DNA of 10,586 nt. Source: Brachionus plicatilis (lineage: Eukaryota; Rotifera; Eurotatoria; Ploima; Brachionidae). A program made the position numbers and the translations under genes. The notes under the pieces are model-generated. The model had not been told where the DNA came from. It saw only the letters and a list, made by a program, of their open reading frames with translations, and searched no databases. The stretch covers positions 341,347 to 351,932 of the forward strand of contig QEOQ01000511.1 in NCBI GenBank assembly GCA_010279815.1, given 5' to 3'. Positions 7,678-10,586 of this stretch are shown here, piece by piece (position 1 is the first letter of the stretch; every line of letters starts with the position of its first letter).

Positions 7678-8298
7678 TTATTTAGCCGAGAGTATGACAA
7701 TAGATTGGTTGGTTCTGATCAAGTTAGTGACCAAGTTGATCCACAAATGCATGAGCGAGACCAGCGACCATAAAATACAAAACGAAACAAAGACAATAAA
7801 TATCAAATAGAGCAAAAATTCTATGTCAAACGAGTTGAGGTTGAATTTTCGAATGAGACCGGTGAGAAGTGTGACCAGAGCGAGCACGTTGCACACAAGA
7901 CCAATGATGTAGAAAAAGTTGATTAGAAAAAAACGATTTTTTTCCTGTTGATTCATGTTGAGACCACTGAAAGACCATTTGCGCACTGAATTAAGTCTCT
8001 TTTCTATTCTAAACTCGCACTTGCACAATTCGCACGCTTTTTTGTTCTTCAACAAGACCCACTTTTGCAAACAGGCCTCGTGTACACACGATATGGTGCC
8101 CGAACAGTTGCACGGCCGGATGAATGTGCTGCGACTCCTCGTCTCCAAGTGGCATATGCGGCACATGTACAAGCTTTCGTTGGTGCGCACAGACCCACTC
8201 TCCTCTTTGATGCTATCTAAATTTTCCATTTGAATCAAAAAGCTCTCAGTTGCTTCTGCTGACTCGTTTGACTGCTCGGCGCATTCTAAGCTCGACAT
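7678..8298 (-). CDS. MARCH2/3-like membrane RING-CH E3 ubiquitin ligase (206 aa, one exon)
   Basis: A full-length intronless ORF. The RING-CH finger has the C4HC3 ligands C46, C49, C63, C65, H73, C76, C89 and C92, in the settings MCRICH, FIRPCNCSG, VHEACLQKW and CELCKCEF. I48 and W80 sit where RING fingers contact the E2 enzyme. Two membrane segments follow at ~124-148 and ~161-188, then a short tail with RTNQSIVIL that resembles the RTNQ tail of vertebrate MARCH2/3. Members of this family sit in endosomal or plasma membranes with both ends in the cytosol and ubiquitinate membrane cargo to direct trafficking and degradation. At 206 residues it is somewhat shorter than the ~250 of vertebrate MARCH2/3, mainly outside the RING and membrane regions. 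It is transcribed divergently from CFAP299. The first ATG gives an acidic N-terminus free of the RING, as in the family. Assignment to MARCH is firm; 2/3 subtype is probable. Confidence 0.92.
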   Translation of the reverse strand: MSSLECAEQSNESAEATESFLIQMENLDSIKEESGSVRTNESLYMCRICHLETRSRSTFIRPCNCSGTISCVHEACLQKWVLLKNKKACELCKCEFRIEKRLNSVRKWSFSGLNMNQQEKNRFFLINFFYIIGLVCNVLALVTLLTGLIRKFNLNSFDIEFLLYLIFIVFVSFCILWSLVSLMHLWINLVTNLIRTNQSIVILSAK

Positions 8299-8668
8299 TT
8301 TTCAAATTCTTTGCCAATCTAAATTGTCTAGTTGCTTTCTTTTTTGTTGTTGTTTCTTATTTAGAAGTTTAAATTGGTCTCATGCGATGCTTGAGCACAA
8401 GCCTTGCTATTTATTCTTGCAATCTAGAGCAATATTTTTAGGCTTTTTAAAAAGTGATGCTAAATTTAGACCAGCATGTGCTTGGTCCGGTTTGGATGGT
8501 GTTCGATAATTTGACGCTTAAAGGACATTTGAAAGTCCGCGCTGACAATCGACAAGCCGATTGGCTTATTTTCGACAAATTTGCGTTGCCATGACAACCG
8601 AATTTTTTTTCTTATATTTAGCTCTCAAATTATATACAAACTGTAAATTAGTTTGAGCGAGAACCAAA
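8299..8668. promoter_or_regulatory. Divergent promoter region between the MARCH-like gene and CFAP299
   Basis: The 370 bp between the two opposite ATGs holds no gene. It is less AT-rich than the other spacers, especially 8480-8600. Visible elements are a CCAAT box (8315-8319) near the MARCH-like start, an inverted CCAAT in the palindrome AAGCCGATTGGCTT (8554-8567), an inverted pair GGAC...GTCC (8523-8538), the X-box (8585-8598) and a TATATAC stretch at 8631-8637, about 32-38 bp before the CFAP299 ATG. The division of elements between the two genes is inferred from distance. Confidence 0.6.
8585..8598 (+). promoter_or_regulatory. X-box (RFX transcription factor site) upstream of CFAP299
   Basis: GTTGCCATGACAAC matches the X-box form GTNRCC-AT-RGYAAC at 13 of 14 positions; the one deviation is A for G in the second half-site. 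Its edge is about 70 bp before the ATG. RFX factors control ciliary genes through X-boxes placed in proximal promoters across animals, so sequence, position and the identity of the downstream gene all agree. Binding itself is inferred. Confidence 0.8.
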
Positions 8669-9392
8669 ATGGAAGAAGACGCCGCCAATGATCACGATGC
8701 CGTCATCGAGTTCGCCTCCTACGAGGACTTTCTCGACTCGCAAATATCCAGTCTGGACCTGTACTATTTAGAGGTAATGTTCACGCTGAAATAGAGGTAA
8801 TGCTAATTGCAGTGTTTAGGACGAAGAGCTGGCAAGACAACTGGTCGAGTTGGGCTACCGCGGCTCTGGCGAGGTGCTTAAACGCGAGGAGTTTGAGGCG
8901 CGCAAACTTGCCGCCGAGGCCAACAAACAATCCAAAAAAAACCAACAACAGTAAATGAACTTTTTTTTTGTTTCTAAATAAAAAGACGGAAAAAAAATTT
9001 TTTTTTAATTTTTTTTTTTCAATTTTTTTAGAATTTTGTCAAGTGCAGGAAGAAACTTTAAAGACAATTTTTTGACAGAGTTGGCCAAGAGAGAAGAGCC
9101 GAATAGGACTGGAAAAATGACTACTATTATATTTATTCGTGATAAGAATTCACGCGGACAGGAAATATCCGGCTACATTGACTATGCGCACAGACTCAAG
9201 AGCGAAGACTTTGCCGCTTATTTCAATGGCAAAAAATTGCTGCCCAAAGCCACTGATTTGAGTTTTTACAATTGGGAAAATCAGATGATCGTGTCCAATA
9301 ACACGCCTAATTATCAAGTAATAGCCGAGAGCGTCAAAGGACTGCTTTTTAAAAATAAGAGAGACCGAAAATTGGTCAATGTGGATCCTCAT
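8669..9392 (+). CDS. CFAP299: CFAP299 (C4orf22 homologue), 5' part: exons 1-3, C-terminus outside the window
   Basis: Exons 8669-8773, 8820-8950 and 9032-9392 join to 199 in-frame residues; the introns are 46 bp (GTAATG...TTTAG) and 81 bp (GTAAAT...TTTTTTAG). Diagnostic family blocks are [20 protein letters not shown] across junction 1, [53 protein letters not shown]-like TPNYQVIA, and [17 protein letters not shown] at the end. The human protein is about 233 residues, so some 35 C-terminal residues are missing; a GTAATA donor follows CAT at 9392. CFAP299 is a cytosolic protein tied to motile cilia and sperm, with no known enzyme activity. The ATG has good context (CAAAATGG). Translating past 9392 runs into a MITE and reaches a stop at 9449, so that extension is not the native C-terminus. 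Confidence 0.93.
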
Positions 9393-9408
9393 GTAATATT
9401 TTTTGTTA

Positions 9409-9643
9409 TATTTAATCAGAGTTGTTTAAAAGTACCAAATAAAATTTAAGGTAAGACTTTAAATTTTTTTTTTTAATTTGCTAGATCAGGCTTCATATGA
9501 AAAATTTATATACTCTTGGGTTGTCTAATGCAATAGAATTTTGTTGCAATTTTAGCATAAATGTCTTCACAATATTCAAAGTTTTAAAGCCTGGACTTGA
9601 ACTTTTGAAAAACTTTTGACTTTTAAACAACTCTATATTTAAT
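9409..9643. mobile_element. hAT-like MITE (219 bp) with 8 bp target-site duplications
   Basis: The ends are CAGAGTTGTTTAAAAGT (9417-9433) and its inverted partner ACTTTTAAACAACTCTA (9619-9635), which match at 16 of 17 positions; only the terminal base differs. They are flanked by the perfect direct repeat TATTTAAT (9409-9416 and 9636-9643). The 8 bp duplication and the CAGAG terminus are typical of hAT elements. The 219 bp body has no transposase. It sits just downstream of the CFAP299 exon 3 donor, presumably inside intron 3, and contributes an in-frame stop and an AATAAA (9438-9443) if that donor is not used. Confidence 0.8.
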
Positions 9644-10586
9644 TTAAAAAAGGTGATAATGTTGACTCTTGGCTTGATTTAAAAAAATGAATTGTTTTAT
9701 TTGTTCTTTTTATTTAAATTAGGGATTTATTTTTAGTCCGAAAATAACTAGATTTTTTTCTGAAATCTGCATCTAAAGCTAACATGTAGATTTTTCTATT
9801 TTTTTTGAGGTTTTGGAGATCTAATGCTTTATAATTTAAAATTATTTTTTAATTCACTTTTTGAGAATTTAGCCGCTAAATTTGTAATAATTTTAATTAC
9901 AAACGGTTGAAATTTTAATTTAAAATAAATTTAAAGATGTTCATATTATATTAATAATCTTCCATATTTAAAAAAATTAATTTATTAAGTAGGAATTTTG
10001 GAACATAGCAACAACAAAAATTCTTATTTTTTTGTCTTTTTTTTAAAGACTTAGGAATTATTATGCAAAGAAGCTTAATTAAATTATCAATTTTATTTTC
10101 TCCGTTTGACATTTGAGCTATTATTTTTTTCAAATTAAACTTGGAATTATTAAAATATCGGGAATGTATATTTTTTTAATTTTTCAAAATCAAATTTTCA
10201 AAAATATTTAAAATTCTCATTTCCTGAGATTTTTCAGTTAAATACAAAATTAGACATCTTGAAGTTGATGATCAATACAAAATATCATTTCAATTCAAAG
10301 AGTTTATCATTAGATATTAAAACTAATCTTTATATTAATTCGAATAATTCTAATGTAAGATGCTTTACATGTTATATAGATTTAAAAAAAAAGAATAAAT
10401 TTTCGAAAATATTTGTATGAAAAATCGATCTCTTCATTTAATTACTTATTTGAAATTTAATATCTGAAATTCATTTTTAAATTTTATTTTTAATTTTGAA
10501 TGCTAGATACAAATAATTTAGAAATAAAAAAATTCAAAATAAACTCTACAAAAATCAGTCTATAAATTTAAATTTTAAAAATAAAT
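9644..10586. other. AT-rich sequence, probably CFAP299 intron 3
   Basis: I found no exon carrying the expected CFAP299 C-terminus, no other gene and no transposon ends. The sequence is A/T-run rich with frequent stops in all frames. If CFAP299 is intact, this is the interior of an intron longer than 1.19 kb, far larger than the 46 and 81 bp introns before it. Confidence 0.45.

Noticed and set aside
8324..8509. 61-codon plus-strand open frame in the divergent promoter
   Set aside because: Starts at a non-ATG codon, cysteine/phenylalanine-rich from T-rich DNA, and lies between two well-supported genes.
9485..9613. Open frame after TTTGCTAG as CFAP299 exon 4
   Set aside because: It lies entirely inside the MITE and does not resemble the conserved CFAP299 C-terminus.
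9655..9690. GGTGATAATG as a match to the PGDN-type CFAP299 C-terminal block
   Set aside because: In the phase required by the exon 3 donor it does not encode GDN, and it reaches a stop within a few codons.
9951..10133. 60-codon minus-strand open frame
   Set aside because: Dominated by K, I, N and L as expected from AT-rich noncoding DNA; no recognisable motif.

Overview
The window is AT-rich eukaryotic DNA (roughly three quarters A+T by eye) with small spliced genes, spliceosomal introns of 46-85 bp, and many repeats. The best-recognised gene is CFAP299, a protein of motile cilia, so the organism builds motile cilia. Together with an ADAMTS-type cysteine-rich/ShKT/EGF secreted protein and a membrane MARCH ubiquitin ligase, this points to a small invertebrate animal. 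A monogonont rotifer or an AT-rich flatworm would fit, but the phylum is an inference.

Layout. (1) 1-2163 is a compound inverted-repeat structure. A palindromic core centred near 810.5 is flanked by oppositely oriented arrays of ~85-94 bp repeats, and outside these by a ~155 bp repeat that is tandem on the right and just visible on the left edge. The left end lies outside the window. (2) 2413-3639, minus strand: a three-exon secreted protein of 363 residues. It has a signal peptide, an ADAMTS-type cysteine-rich module, a PLAC-like module, ShKT, EGF, a partial EGF and a C-terminal ShKT, but no protease domain. (3) 3640-7545 has no complete gene. It holds a ~430 bp inverted-repeat element (4878-5307), two stretches that look like orphan coding exons (4587-4740 plus, 5885-6103 minus), a small AT-hook-like ORF, and a 572 bp transposon-like element with 8 bp target-site duplications (6840-7411). 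(4) 7678-8298, minus strand: a single-exon MARCH2/3-like RING-CH protein with two membrane segments. (5) 8299-8668 is a divergent promoter with a near-consensus X-box (RFX site) about 70 bp before the CFAP299 ATG. (6) 8669-9392, plus strand: CFAP299 exons 1-3, encoding 199 residues; the C-terminal exon(s) are not in the window. A 219 bp hAT-like MITE with perfect 8 bp target-site duplications sits just after exon 3, and the remaining ~950 bp looks intronic or intergenic.

The genes do not form a pathway. The MARCH-like gene and CFAP299 are head to head and may share promoter elements. The most notable features are the compound foldback structure sharing repeat sequence with the 572 bp element, the protease-less ADAMTS-like/ShKT/EGF architecture, and the X-box in front of a ciliary gene.
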